From NCBI GenBank assembly GCA_964510535.1, contig CAZECG010000008.1, forward strand, positions 1 to 64,000: a stretch of DNA of 64,000 nt, written 5' to 3'. The DNA comes from JAJPXC01 sp964510535. GTDB taxonomy: Bacteria; Bacteroidota; Bacteroidia; Bacteroidales; Muribaculaceae. Every line of letters starts with the position of its first letter. Position 1 is the stretch's first letter. Made by a program: the position numbers and the translations under genes. Shown piece after piece: positions 46,175 to 55,004 of the stretch. The notes under the pieces were generated by a model. The model did no database searches. It was not told the DNA's origin and saw nothing but the letters and a program-made list of their open reading frames with translations.

Positions 46175-46624
46175 TTATTGCAGTATCTGTTTTGCGTGGT
46201 CTTTAGTCTTAATTTCCTTTGGCCCGATAATACGTTCGATTGTTCCATCTTCTGAAATTAAGAATGTGGTACGAAATGTTCCCATATATTTTCGTCCATA
46301 CATCGACTTTTCGCCCCACACACCAAACGCTTCAACCAAAGAGCGGTCAGTGTCCGCGATAAGCGGAAAAGGTAAGCCGTTTTTCTCAATGAAACGACGA
46401 TGAGATGCCTCGTTATCGACGCTCACACCAATTATCTGATAACCGGCTTGGGATAAATCAGCATAATTATCCCTTAGATTACAAGCCTGTGCAGTGCATC
46501 CCGATGTTAAATCTTTGGGATAGAAGTAGAGGGCTATCTTTTTGCCCGGGAAATCGGAGCGTTTAATCTCGTTCCCGTTTTGGTCTAATCCCAGTCGGTC
46601 GGGGGCAATGTCTCCTATTGTCAT
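46175..46624 (-). CDS. bcp: Thioredoxin-dependent thiol peroxidase (Bcp/PrxQ)
   Basis: 149-residue peroxiredoxin that reduces peroxides with thioredoxin. It has the thioredoxin fold and the PrxQ-type active site DLTSGCTAQACNLRD: peroxidatic Cys43 and resolving Cys48, five residues apart as in the alpha-type Bcp. Phe-Gly-Val-Trp-Gly and RTTFLISEDGTIERI follow as in the family. It is monocistronic, cytoplasmic and of normal length. Confidence 0.95.
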   Translation of the reverse strand: MTIGDIAPDRLGLDQNGNEIKRSDFPGKKIALYFYPKDLTSGCTAQACNLRDNYADLSQAGYQIIGVSVDNEASHRRFIEKNGLPFPLIADTDRSLVEAFGVWGEKSMYGRKYMGTFRTTFLISEDGTIERIIGPKEIKTKDHAKQILQ

Positions 46625-46687
46625 TCGGTTGATGGATTTTTAAGTTTACGTTTGAGTTAATGTGGAGGCCAACTGTTACTCAAGATG

Positions 46688-47260
46688 TCACCAGTTGTTC
46701 TCCTCTGATGTCTCGTAGTTTTTTACGCGGCTGATTAGCTCACCTAAAAATTCGTCGAAATGCTTGTTGATTTGGTCTACCATATCTTTCTCGCGAATTT
46801 CACCGTCATCTTTGAATAAGTGTCCTTTGCGGTTGAGGCTGGTGTTGACGCTAAGAGCGCTCCCTTTGCCTATTTCGATTATGGAGTGACGGCATTTGAG
46901 CGACGAGAGGGTGGGAGCGTCGATGCGTATGCGGTTGGGCTTGAATTTGATTTCAATGCTCCAGTTTGCCGAATATTTATCTTTTATTCCTGCAAGATAG
47001 TCTTTGGCGACCTTCATCCCTTCACACGTCACGATAATGATGTCGGGTTCGTTATATTTCAAGTCGTAATCACGAGACTTAAGCATAGATGTCAACACGG
47101 TTTTGGTGCGTTGAAACAGTTGTTTTTGAGTGCCTTTGACCTGTTCGACTATAAAGTCTTTGCCATCTTCGGTCTGTATGCCGTTGGCAGTCAGTTTAAA
47201 CTGTGCGGCAAGCAACATCGGCATTGCCAACATTATGAGCATAATAAATATTTTCTTCAT
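46688..47260 (-). CDS. Secreted protein of unknown function
   Basis: 190 residues starting MKKIFIMLIMLAMPMLLAAQ, a clear signal peptide with the cut after AAQ. The mature part has beta/alpha alternation (FKLTANGIQTEDGKDFIVEQ, then ANWSIEIKFKPNRIRIDAPTL), two cysteines, and a charged helical C terminus. It weakly resembles DUF4468-type Bacteroidetes periplasmic domains, but I would not commit to that. The open frame reaches 47305; the signal peptide fixes ATG 47260. It has its own good promoter just upstream. Confidence 0.75.
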   Translation of the reverse strand: MKKIFIMLIMLAMPMLLAAQFKLTANGIQTEDGKDFIVEQVKGTQKQLFQRTKTVLTSMLKSRDYDLKYNEPDIIIVTCEGMKVAKDYLAGIKDKYSANWSIEIKFKPNRIRIDAPTLSSLKCRHSIIEIGKGSALSVNTSLNRKGHLFKDDGEIREKDMVDQINKHFDEFLGELISRVKNYETSEENNW

Positions 47261-47293
47261 TGTCGGTCGTGTTAAAAGATTGAATGATAGTCG

Positions 47294-47324
47294 CAAATAT
47301 AACAATTTATCTTAATGTTGTCAA
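47294..47324 (-). promoter_or_regulatory. Promoter of the secreted protein gene at 46.7-47.3 kb
   Basis: On the minus strand TATATTTG (47301-47294) is preceded 20 bases upstream by TTG (47324-47322). The leader is about 27 bases. It lies over the 3' end of the U32 gene. Confidence 0.6.
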
Positions 47325-49172
47325 TACTTGCATCTCGCAATTATTACAATCAAATTTAAGCCGGAATTTGATGTTGCCGTTTTTGATGAACAACACCTGT
47401 GGCAGTGAGTCGGCGTTAGCGCCTTTGAGGCAACATCCGAGTTCTCGTCTCAAGCAATAGCGTGTTGTCATCACTCTCAGACTGTCTTTGTCGATTTTGG
47501 CCAATGTCTCAAGTGCAGCTTCAATTGTTTTCGCACCGTGGCTCTCGTAAAATTGGCGGGCCAAGCGGTTGGCTATGTTGTCGTGGTAGCTTGTGTCGGC
47601 ATTGCCCGGTAGCGGTGAATTAGTGCTTTCGGCTTTGCGGTAGTCGAAGCGGTGGTTGAGCACAATGGCGCGGTTAAGGCTTTCGACCGTTTTACGTCGC
47701 AAGGCTGTCAATTGTGATTTAGGGACAAAGATGTCGCCGATGGTGTCGTTGAGATTGACCAAACGATAGTTGGTATTACCCAACTTTGACAGAGCGTCGC
47801 GACGCGACGCTTTCTGGTCAGTGGCGGCTTTGGCTGGCAGGATGTCAATTGATGTCGAGACGCTTATGACTGTCCCATCGACTGAAGCATCGAGAGCGAT
47901 AGCCGATTGCCCCGCTTTGCGTAGGGTTAACGTCACGCCTATGCGGCGGTCGGCGGTGTTGCCATCGAGTTTATCCTCCCACAGCTTGTCGGAGTTACGA
48001 AACAGCGTGGTGTTATTCTTAATCTCTATGCGGTTTGCCGGAAAAAGCAAGTCGCCATCCACTTTGTTAAGGCGGAATCCTTTGAATTCGCCGTTTGCGT
48101 CATAAAAGCCCATCCCGTCTCCATTATGCAGCATTGCACTCAGACTCGCTCTGATAGCGTTGCCTGTAGTCCCTTTAACGCAGCCTACGGCTGTTCCTGT
48201 CGACTTAGGGGACTCTATCGAGGCAATGTTTTCGCTTGGCGTTCTTGATGTCAGAAAGTAATCGGTGTAGCCGCGGTTGAAACTTCTATAGAGGTCGGGC
48301 GTGAATGTCAGCTCGCAATCGCCGAGCGATGCACGCCGATAGCGGTCGGGGTTAGCGGCTATGGCTGCGTCGATAGCTTTGCGATAAGCGGCGACGACGT
48401 TTTTCACATAGTGAGCGTCTTTTAGTCGACCCTCGATTTTGAACGATGACACGCCTGCGTCAATCATTTCTGCCACCATCTCTATGCGATTCATATCTTT
48501 CAGCGATAGCAAGTGTCGTCCGCGGGCTACCGGGATTGCGTTGCCTTTTTCGTCAAGAAGTTGGTAAGGCAGGCGACACATTTGAGCGCATTCGCCACGG
48601 TTAGCACTCCGGCCGTTCACCATGAAACTCGCCTGACAATCGCCACTATAACTCACGCATAATGCGCCATGAACAAACGCTTCCAGTGGTACATAGACTG
48701 AACTACTGATATTTCTAATCTCATGTAGCGTCAATTCTCTCGCAAGTACGATTTGAGAAAATCCTACACTTTCAAGAAATTTTGCCTTTTCAGCATCGCG
48801 AGTGTCGCATTGTGTGCTCGCATGGAGGGCGATTGGCGGAATATCCATTCTTAGAATACCTAAATCCTGCACTATCAACGCGTCGACTTCTCTGCGGTAC
48901 AGCTCTTTAATCAGTCTTTCAACAACCTTCAATTCATCGTCGTACACAATTGTGTTGACCGTGCAATAGACTCTACATCCAAACTGATGCGCATAGTTAA
49001 CGGCTCTTGAAATATCATCAAGAGAATTGGCGGCGGCCACTCGTGCCCCAAACGATGACGCACCCATGTAAACCGCATCAGCTCCATGTTTTATGGCGTC
49101 TATCGCTATATCGGGAGTTCTTGCAGGGGCCAATAGTTCAATCGGCCGACTACTTGTCTGTTTCATCTGCAT
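47307..49172 (-). CDS. Peptidase U32 family protein (RNA hydroxylation, RlhA-like)
   Basis: 621 residues. The N-terminal U32 core (ELLAPARTPDIAIDAIKHGADAV split over the first strand-helix, VHGALCVSYSGDCQAS, SANRGECAQMCRLPY) carries the conserved cysteines of the family, and FKIEGRLKDAHYVKNVV follows. Members named collagenase-like are now known to hydroxylate tRNA (TrhP/TrhO) or 23S rRNA (RlhA). The length, with a C-terminal extension bearing CxxC cysteines, fits RlhA better than TrhP. The start overlaps the CCA gene end by 17 or 23 bases, depending on which of two Met codons is used. Confidence 0.88.
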   Translation of the reverse strand: MQMKQTSSRPIELLAPARTPDIAIDAIKHGADAVYMGASSFGARVAAANSLDDISRAVNYAHQFGCRVYCTVNTIVYDDELKVVERLIKELYRREVDALIVQDLGILRMDIPPIALHASTQCDTRDAEKAKFLESVGFSQIVLARELTLHEIRNISSSVYVPLEAFVHGALCVSYSGDCQASFMVNGRSANRGECAQMCRLPYQLLDEKGNAIPVARGRHLLSLKDMNRIEMVAEMIDAGVSSFKIEGRLKDAHYVKNVVAAYRKAIDAAIAANPDRYRRASLGDCELTFTPDLYRSFNRGYTDYFLTSRTPSENIASIESPKSTGTAVGCVKGTTGNAIRASLSAMLHNGDGMGFYDANGEFKGFRLNKVDGDLLFPANRIEIKNNTTLFRNSDKLWEDKLDGNTADRRIGVTLTLRKAGQSAIALDASVDGTVISVSTSIDILPAKAATDQKASRRDALSKLGNTNYRLVNLNDTIGDIFVPKSQLTALRRKTVESLNRAIVLNHRFDYRKAESTNSPLPGNADTSYHDNIANRLARQFYESHGAKTIEAALETLAKIDKDSLRVMTTRYCLRRELGCCLKGANADSLPQVLFIKNGNIKFRLKFDCNNCEMQVLTTLR

Positions 49173-50604
49173 TGAATCGGGTTACAGGATAAACGCCATT
49201 ATCGGCAGCAACTTTCAGCATAAACGCATGAGCACTTTCATGGTTATTCTCAACAATACCATCGAGTATCGCATTTCGGATGGCATCCTTTATGACACCA
49301 ACCATAGGACTCGATTTAAGGCCGAATGTCTGCATGATTTCAAGGCCGTCAACCGGCGGCTGCCAGTTTCGCAATTTATCTTTCGCCTCTATTTCATTCA
49401 TTTTTTGACGCAAAATGTCGAAATTCTCAAGAAATCTGCGCACCTTGTCCTCATTTTTTGACGTTATATCCGCCCGACACAACACCATCAGATCGTCAAT
49501 GTCGTCGCCTGCGTCAACGAGCAATCGCCGGACGGCACTGTCGGTCACCCCATCTTCGACCAAAGAAATAGGCCTCATGTGCAATTCAACCATCTTTTGC
49601 ACATATTTCATTTTTTCATTGAGCGGAAGTTTCATCTCTCTGAACAAGCGGGGAATCATCTTGGCTCCTACGAAATTATGATTGTGGAATGTCCATCCTA
49701 TACGGTCGTCCCAACGTTTAGTCACAGGCTTTGCAATGTCATGTAGCAAAGCGCCCCAGCGCAACCACACGTTATCACTTTGCTTTGCGACATTGTCAAG
49801 TACAGTCAACGTGTGGTAGAAATTATCTTTATGCCCGCGTCCATTAACGATTTCAACGCCTTTCATCTGAGCCAAGGCGGGGAAAATCAAATGGAGCAAC
49901 CCGCTATCGAGCAATAGGTTCCAACCAATGGACGGGGTAGGGGATGCCATAATTTTCATAAGCTCGTCAACTATCCTCTCTTTTGAAATTATGGATATTC
50001 TTGAGGCGTTGCGTTTAATCGCATCAAAAGTTTCAGGCAATATGTCAAACTGCAATTGTGTCGCGAAACGTATGGCTCGCATCATTCTTAAAGGGTCGTC
50101 GCTGAACGTTATGTCAGGGTCAAGCGGTGTGCGTATTAACTTATTGTCAAGGTCATTGACGCCATTATATTTATCCACAATTGTACCGAAGCTGCTTTCG
50201 TTCACCGATATGGCCATTGCGTTGATTGTGAAGTCGCGCCTTGATAAGTCATCTTCAAGACTCCCGTCTTCTACAATTGGCTTCCGGCTATCACGACGGT
50301 ATGATTCGCGTCTCGCTCCAACAAATTCAAGTTCGAGAGCGCGATACTTTACTTGCGCCGTACCAAAATTCTTGAATACGTTAAGGCGGGTCCCTTTGCC
50401 AATAATCTTGGTAACAGCTTCGGCAATCTCGATTCCGCTACCTACACTGACAAAATCAATATCCTTGGAGTGCCGTCCGAGAAACAAATCCCTCACATAA
50501 CCACCCACTACATAACATGGCCGATTAAGCGAGTCAGCAGCTTTACCGACGAGACGAAACACCTTCCTGTCTATCTTTTTCGCTATTGGATTCATGAATC
50601 CCAA
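49150..50604 (-). CDS. cca: CCA tRNA nucleotidyltransferase with HD domain
   Basis: Adds or repairs the 3' CCA of tRNAs. 484 residues: a nucleotidyltransferase class II head with GGYVRDLFLGRHSKDIDFV (GGxVRDxxL and DxD), the RRDFTINAMA motif, the RNA-binding helices with DDPLRMMRAIRFA, and an HD phosphohydrolase domain (WLRWGALLHDIAKP) as in bacterial bifunctional forms. It starts 6 bases after gldH and overlaps the U32 gene. Both encode RNA-modifying or maturing enzymes. Length and motifs are normal. Confidence 0.95.
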   Translation of the reverse strand: MGFMNPIAKKIDRKVFRLVGKAADSLNRPCYVVGGYVRDLFLGRHSKDIDFVSVGSGIEIAEAVTKIIGKGTRLNVFKNFGTAQVKYRALELEFVGARRESYRRDSRKPIVEDGSLEDDLSRRDFTINAMAISVNESSFGTIVDKYNGVNDLDNKLIRTPLDPDITFSDDPLRMMRAIRFATQLQFDILPETFDAIKRNASRISIISKERIVDELMKIMASPTPSIGWNLLLDSGLLHLIFPALAQMKGVEIVNGRGHKDNFYHTLTVLDNVAKQSDNVWLRWGALLHDIAKPVTKRWDDRIGWTFHNHNFVGAKMIPRLFREMKLPLNEKMKYVQKMVELHMRPISLVEDGVTDSAVRRLLVDAGDDIDDLMVLCRADITSKNEDKVRRFLENFDILRQKMNEIEAKDKLRNWQPPVDGLEIMQTFGLKSSPMVGVIKDAIRNAILDGIVENNHESAHAFMLKVAADNGVYPVTRFNADETDK

Positions 50605-50610
50605 AAAATC

Positions 50611-51072
50611 TTAGTTATATCCGTTGAAAGTCACCCCCACGATATCAATTCCGGTAAGGGTATCGACCCTCATGATATGACGAACCCGAACTGGCGAGCC
50701 GTTTCTGTGGCGAAGGTTCTTGCACACTGTGTCTGTGACTTGAAAATCAGTTGCGTTTCCAATTCCAAGCCATCGACCATAGATGTCTGCAAGTTTAAAA
50801 TTTACAGTATCTCGGTGTACGGTTTTGTCAGCATCCGCAAATTCGATTTCAAGCCATATATTGGAAAACATATAAGCATCTGTGTGGCGCAGGCTGACAC
50901 ACAGAGAGCCGACCGCAATCGAATCGTCGTGTTCTGGATTAAACGTAAGTACATTGGCATATTGCCATCCTGATGGCGGCAAGTTCCTAAAGTCGCTAAA
51001 GTCATTGTGCCCGGGGACGCAGGCCCCCAAGCACAATACTGAAATTATTACTATTGTAAACAATCTATTCAT
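50611..51072 (-). CDS. gldH: Gliding motility lipoprotein GldH
   Basis: 153 residues starting MNRLFTIVIISVLCLGAC, a lipoprotein signal with lipobox LGAC. The mature domain matches GldH: FSDFRNLPPSGWQYANVL, a strand IWLEIEFADADKTV and the end RHIMRVDTLTGIDIVGVTFNG. GldH is needed for gliding in Flavobacterium but is also common in non-gliding Bacteroidales, where its role is unknown. The frame extends 3 codons further; ATG 51072 is preferred. It overlaps ricT by 8 bases. Confidence 0.85.
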   Translation of the reverse strand: MNRLFTIVIISVLCLGACVPGHNDFSDFRNLPPSGWQYANVLTFNPEHDDSIAVGSLCVSLRHTDAYMFSNIWLEIEFADADKTVHRDTVNFKLADIYGRWLGIGNATDFQVTDTVCKNLRHRNGSPVRVRHIMRVDTLTGIDIVGVTFNGYN

Positions 51073-52444
51073 TATCGTCATTGCTGTCTGGTTTAACCGG
51101 GGGCCTTTCCTGGCGGTTGTCCTTAGACTTGTCGCGGTTCAACTTAGGTCGCGACTCTCCTTGTATTTGAGGTTTCTGACCTTTTCGCTGATCTCGTTGT
51201 CGGTTGTTTTTCTGATTGTCTACGCCCTTCTTCTCCCGCTGTTGGCGGTTACCATCCTGTGATTTTTGCTCCGATTGAGATTGCGTTCCACCATTGCGTT
51301 GCTTATTCTTAGGTGACTTTTTCTTCCCTTTCTTATCAAAGCGGGTGACGCTGTCCTGACCGATAATGTCGCCAAACTCTTTTTTTGCTTCCTTCTTCTC
51401 GCCACCTTCACGCTCAAGCTTCAGCGGTTTTTCGCCAACTTTGTTCAGAGCTATGATTTCGAATGCTCTGTCAGCATCAATCGTTATAAGGTTTGCCGGA
51501 ACCGACTTATCGGTTGAATAGGTTATCTGACGTTTGAATATATCCGCTTTAAAATAGAAGTAAGTATTGTCGGCGGTTTCAAGTCTGATGTCTTTTCCCG
51601 GCAAACGCTTAACGCTCTCTACATAGGCATCTACCTCGAAGTTCAAGCAGCATTTCAACTTGGCGCATTGCCCCGCAAGTTTTTGGGGGTTCAAAGATAT
51701 GTCTTGATATCTTGCTGCGCTCGTAGCGACTGACACGAAACTCGACATCCAACTGGCACAACAGAGCGGTCGGCCACATGGCCCTATGCCTCCGATACGT
51801 CCTGCCTCTTGGCGCGCGCCTATTTGTTTCATCTCAATCCTCACCTTGAATGTGTCGGCAAGCACTTTAATCAATTGCCTGAAATCCACTCGCTCATCCG
51901 CGATGTAATAAAATATCGCTTTATTACCGTCGCCCTGATACTCAACATCTCCGATTTTCATATTGAGGTTCAAGTCCTCGGCTATTTTGCGCGAACGAAT
52001 CATAGTGTCGTTTTCTTTGGCTTTCGCTTCTTCAAACTTCTCCATATCGCTCTGTTTAGCCTTGCGGAACACGCGGCGTATTTCAGCGTCAGGTTTCACC
52101 CTCGCCTTCGCCATCTGCAGCCTGACAAGCGCGCCTGTCAAGGTGATTTGGCCGATGTCATGACCCGGGGATGCTTCAACAGCTACCCAGTCGCCCGTTT
52201 CAAGCGGGATATTGGTGCTGTTTTTGTAAAACCCCTTTCTCGTATTTTTAAACTGCACCTCGACAATATCACAGTCTGCATATCCGCCGGGGATATCTCC
52301 TAACCAATTGAAACAGTGCAATTTGCCGCGTGGCTCTCCCTTCCCGCAATTGGCACACTCACACACAGAGCAAGAGCCTGTATTTGCGGTGACAGGAGCT
52401 TCTAACGGCTTATCGGGAGGTGTGCTACTATCTTTAATAGACAT
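51065..52444 (-). CDS. ricT: PSP1-domain protein, RicT/YaaT family
   Basis: 459 residues. N-terminal Cys cluster (Cys25, 28, 30, 33, then 44 in KLHCFNWLGD), the PSP1 C-terminal domain (about 60-290) with conserved Cys in GGIGPCGRPLCCASWM and CAKLKCCLNFE, and a long low-complexity tail (about 335-459) rich in Lys, Gln, Asn and Arg. In Bacillus, RicT (YaaT) forms an iron-sulphur complex that redirects RNase Y to specific transcripts. Here the gene is 17 bases downstream of rny on the same strand, so a functional pair is likely. The basic tail may bind RNA (inference). Confidence 0.9.
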   Translation of the reverse strand: MSIKDSSTPPDKPLEAPVTANTGSCSVCECANCGKGEPRGKLHCFNWLGDIPGGYADCDIVEVQFKNTRKGFYKNSTNIPLETGDWVAVEASPGHDIGQITLTGALVRLQMAKARVKPDAEIRRVFRKAKQSDMEKFEEAKAKENDTMIRSRKIAEDLNLNMKIGDVEYQGDGNKAIFYYIADERVDFRQLIKVLADTFKVRIEMKQIGARQEAGRIGGIGPCGRPLCCASWMSSFVSVATSAARYQDISLNPQKLAGQCAKLKCCLNFEVDAYVESVKRLPGKDIRLETADNTYFYFKADIFKRQITYSTDKSVPANLITIDADRAFEIIALNKVGEKPLKLEREGGEKKEAKKEFGDIIGQDSVTRFDKKGKKKSPKNKQRNGGTQSQSEQKSQDGNRQQREKKGVDNQKNNRQRDQRKGQKPQIQGESRPKLNRDKSKDNRQERPPVKPDSNDDNE

Positions 52445-52461
52445 AACCTTATGAAAAATGG

Positions 52462-54003
52462 TTATTTGGCGAAACTTACCGATCTCGTCTCACGAATCAC
52501 GGTAATCTTAACCTGTCCTGGATAGGTCATTTCGTCCTGAATGCGTTTAGCTATTTCGCTCGACAACTTTTCGGTTTCGACATCATCAATCTTGTCGGCA
52601 CCAACAATAACACGCAGCTCGCGACCGGCTTGGATGGCATAAGTCTTGATGACACCCGGATAAGATAAAGCGAGTTGTTCAAGAGCGTTCAGTCGCTTGA
52701 TGTATGCTTCGACAATTTCGCGGCGAGCACCAGGGCGGGCACCTGAAATCGCATCGCAGACTTGCACTATTGGAGCAAGCAAAGTGGTTTGCTCGACCTC
52801 GTCATGGTGCGCTCCTATGGCATTGCAAATTTCAGGCTTCTCCTTGTATTTCTCAGCAAGTTTCATGCCGAGAAGTGCGTGCGGAAGTTCGGGTTCCTCA
52901 TCGGGCACTTTTCCTATATCGTGAAGCAGGCCGGCTCGACGCGCCTTTTTGGGGTTAAGTCCGAGTTCCGATGCCATAATCGCACAGAGATTAGCGGTTT
53001 CACGCGAGTGCTGTAAAAGATTCTGACCATAGCTTGAACGGTATTTCATTTTTCCGACAAGGCGTATCAAGTCAGGATGTAACCCATGTATACCAAAATC
53101 TATCGCGGTGCGTTTTCCGGTTTCAATGATTTCCTCCTCTATCTGCTTTCTAACCTTAGCTACTACCTCCTCAATACGAGCAGGGTGTATGCGACCGTCA
53201 GCAACAAGCTGGTGCAAAGCGAGACGAGCGATTTCACGCCGCACCGGGTCAAACCCGGAAAGGACAATCGCCTCGGGCGTGTCATCAACTATAATCTCTA
53301 TGCCCGTAGCGGCTTCGAGCGCACGGATGTTACGCCCTTCTCTACCAATTATGCGGCCCTTAATTTCATCGGAATCAATATGAAAAACTGTAACTGAGTT
53401 TTCAATAGCTGTTTCAGTAGCGACACGCTGTATAGATTGGACTACTATGCGTTTTGCCTCTTTGTTAGCCGTCATCTTCGCTTCGTCCATTATATCATTA
53501 ATGTAGGAAGCCGCCGCTGTTTTAGCCTCATCTTTGAGCGACTCAACCAACTTTTCCTTTGCTTCCTCACTCGACAGACCTGAGATATGTTCCAACTCCT
53601 CTTGGGCTTTGCGGTGCAGCCGGTCAAGCTCAGCCTTGCGTGCATCAAGTGCGCCTTGTTGAGCTTCAAGATTAGCTTTTACCGCTTCGTTTTCATTGCG
53701 TGCGCGCTGATTTTCGCCTTGTTGCTGATTAAGCTGCAACTCTCGTTGTTTTTGTTTCGCTTCGATTGATTGCACTTTAGAGAGACGAGACTGCGCTTGT
53801 TTTTCAGCTTCCGATTTAATCTTTATTTCCTCCTCGCGAGCTTCGAGTAGTTTGTTCTGCTTAATCAGAGCGGCTTCTCGTTCGGCCTCCTCAACAATTA
53901 ATTTTGCTCTGCTTTTGGCCAAAGACCTTTGAATCATGATTGCCGCCAAAGCTCCTAAACCAAGAGCGCCAACGCCGATTAATACATAAATGAATATATC
54001 CAT
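52462..54003 (-). CDS. rny: Ribonuclease Y
   Basis: Membrane-anchored endoribonuclease that starts mRNA decay. 513 residues: an N-terminal transmembrane helix (IYVLIGVGALGLGALAAIMI), a long charged coiled coil to about residue 200, a KH domain with KGRIIGREGRNIRALE, and the HD domain with GLLHDIGKVPDEE and LGAHHDE-type IGAHHDEVEQ catalytic residues. The C terminus PGQVKITVIRETRSVSFAK is typical. The ricT homologue follows 17 bases later. A structured element lies 28 bases upstream. Confidence 0.97.
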   Translation of the reverse strand: MDIFIYVLIGVGALGLGALAAIMIQRSLAKSRAKLIVEEAEREAALIKQNKLLEAREEEIKIKSEAEKQAQSRLSKVQSIEAKQKQRELQLNQQQGENQRARNENEAVKANLEAQQGALDARKAELDRLHRKAQEELEHISGLSSEEAKEKLVESLKDEAKTAAASYINDIMDEAKMTANKEAKRIVVQSIQRVATETAIENSVTVFHIDSDEIKGRIIGREGRNIRALEAATGIEIIVDDTPEAIVLSGFDPVRREIARLALHQLVADGRIHPARIEEVVAKVRKQIEEEIIETGKRTAIDFGIHGLHPDLIRLVGKMKYRSSYGQNLLQHSRETANLCAIMASELGLNPKKARRAGLLHDIGKVPDEEPELPHALLGMKLAEKYKEKPEICNAIGAHHDEVEQTTLLAPIVQVCDAISGARPGARREIVEAYIKRLNALEQLALSYPGVIKTYAIQAGRELRVIVGADKIDDVETEKLSSEIAKRIQDEMTYPGQVKITVIRETRSVSFAK

Positions 54004-54030
54004 TCTGTGATTAGATTTAAAATATTAAAA

Positions 54031-54113
54031 AATAACGCACTTACAAGCAAATACCACTGTGAATGCAATAAACCGTCACCAAGCGGCATTCGATTGATAG
54101 TGCGAGTGTTATT
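54031..54113 (-). ncRNA. Candidate structured RNA between zapA and rny
   Basis: On the minus strand AATAAC-ACTC-GCAC (54113-54100) pairs with GTGC-GTTATT (54040-54031), closing a domain of about 83 bases that holds a 6-bp hairpin (GAATGC, 54091-54086, with GCATTC, 54066-54061) containing a CCG/CGG inner stem. It is followed by TTTT (54030-54027). In front lies another hairpin (GCTTT-AGAG-AAAGC). It could be a small RNA with a terminator, a leader of rny, or part of a 6S-like RNA, which is often linked to zapA. None of these is proven. Confidence 0.35.
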
Positions 54114-54197
54114 AGCTTTCTCTAAAGCGTTGGTCGAAATTGGTAGATGGATATTACAATATTCTTGATGTCAATCATCGCATCAGATACATGGAAC

Positions 54198-54503
54198 TCA
54201 TTGCTCCGATTGTATCTCCAACGACAACAACAATCGGTCAAGTTCGCTTTCCAAGCCTTCAAAAAGCTGATCAGCCGCTTCGACATCAGCTTTTCCCGAG
54301 AAATATAGCTTGGCAAACTGAAAAGCCACCATCGCTAAAATTTCCTTGGAGCTCTTGTCCTTGTATCGCTTGCCCCATACGCCGCAAAGTTGATTGACAT
54401 TGTACTCGGCTTGGCGATAAATCTCCTCATCAGCTCTCAATATAGAGAGAGGCATTGGAGCCAAATCAGATATTCGTATTGTTATATTCTGTCTATCAGT
54501 CAT
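54198..54503 (-). CDS. zapA: Cell division protein ZapA
   Basis: 101 residues: begins TDRQNITIRISDLAPMPLSI, the short beta-strand ZapA head, then charged helices (EIYRQAEYNVNQL, YKDKSSKEILAMVAFQFAKL) and a helical tail. ZapA bundles FtsZ filaments at midcell. It starts 4 bases after the coiled-coil gene, so the two are cotranscribed. The conserved RAxEE pattern fits the family. Confidence 0.88.
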   Translation of the reverse strand: MTDRQNITIRISDLAPMPLSILRADEEIYRQAEYNVNQLCGVWGKRYKDKSSKEILAMVAFQFAKLYFSGKADVEAADQLFEGLESELDRLLLSLEIQSEQ

Positions 54504-54507
54504 TGCA

Positions 54508-54801
54508 TCAGTCTTTGAGTTCGTTGATGCAGTTGTCGATTTCCCGCACTAACCCGGCTAAAATGGTGCGGCTACGGTCAATGTCGTCCTTCGTAGGCGA
54601 TATCGTAGTAGCGACACGTTGGTATTCCAATAGTTGTTGCAACTTTTCGACATCCTTTCGCAAAGTACTCACGATATTCTCAAGCTCCGAAATACGCTGT
54701 TGGGCAGCGTGTTTCTCATTGAGAACAACCTGATAACGCTCTGTGAGAAGTTTCGACTTACTCTCAATGCGTTCCAATCTTTGCCGCAAGTCTACAGCCA
54801 T
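54508..54801 (-). CDS. Short coiled-coil protein next to zapA
   Basis: 97 residues, almost wholly helical, with heptad-like spacing of Leu/Ile (LRQRLERIESKSKLLTERYQ and ISELENIVSTLRKDVEKLQQ) and an acidic C-terminal helix. There is no signal or membrane segment. It precedes zapA by 4 bases. Its place and shape suggest a division-related accessory, comparable in form to ZapB, but I cannot show homology. A -7 box lies 17 bases upstream of the ATG. Confidence 0.75.
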   Translation of the reverse strand: MAVDLRQRLERIESKSKLLTERYQVVLNEKHAAQQRISELENIVSTLRKDVEKLQQLLEYQRVATTISPTKDDIDRSRTILAGLVREIDNCINELKD

Positions 54802-54817
54802 CTAAACCAAGTTTTCA

Positions 54818-54825
54818 CAAATATA
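54818..54825 (-). promoter_or_regulatory. -7 box of the coiled-coil/zapA unit
   Basis: TATATTTG on the minus strand matches TAnnTTTG. The nearest TTG (54844-54842) is 16 bases upstream, slightly close. The leader would be about 11 bases. Confidence 0.4.
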
Positions 54826-54918
54826 TATCTTTTTTCTGAATCAATCTTGTTTTCGTTGGTCGCACAATGCTATTTTTAATTTTATTTAGTTAAAATTACA
54901 ATTTGATACAAAAATGAC

Positions 54919-54951
54919 ACCCGCCAACGCACGTTTTTCGCATTGGCGGGT
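54919..54951 (-). terminator. Terminator of the PPi-phosphofructokinase gene
   Basis: A 9-bp stem ACCCGCCAA / TTGGCGGGT, extended by two further pairs after a mismatch, with a 9-base loop. On the minus strand the tail reads GTCATTTTTG. It lies 54 bases past the pfp stop. Confidence 0.8.
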
Positions 54952-55004
54952 ATCTATGCAAGCCGTAAATAGGTTGTTGTAGGAAAAATGGGGTTGCTTT
55001 ACTC

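Noticed and set aside
51065..51440. The Lys/Gln/Arg-rich RicT tail as a sequencing or frameshift artefact
   Set aside because: The frame stays open with normal codon use and such tails are usual in Bacteroidales RicT homologues.
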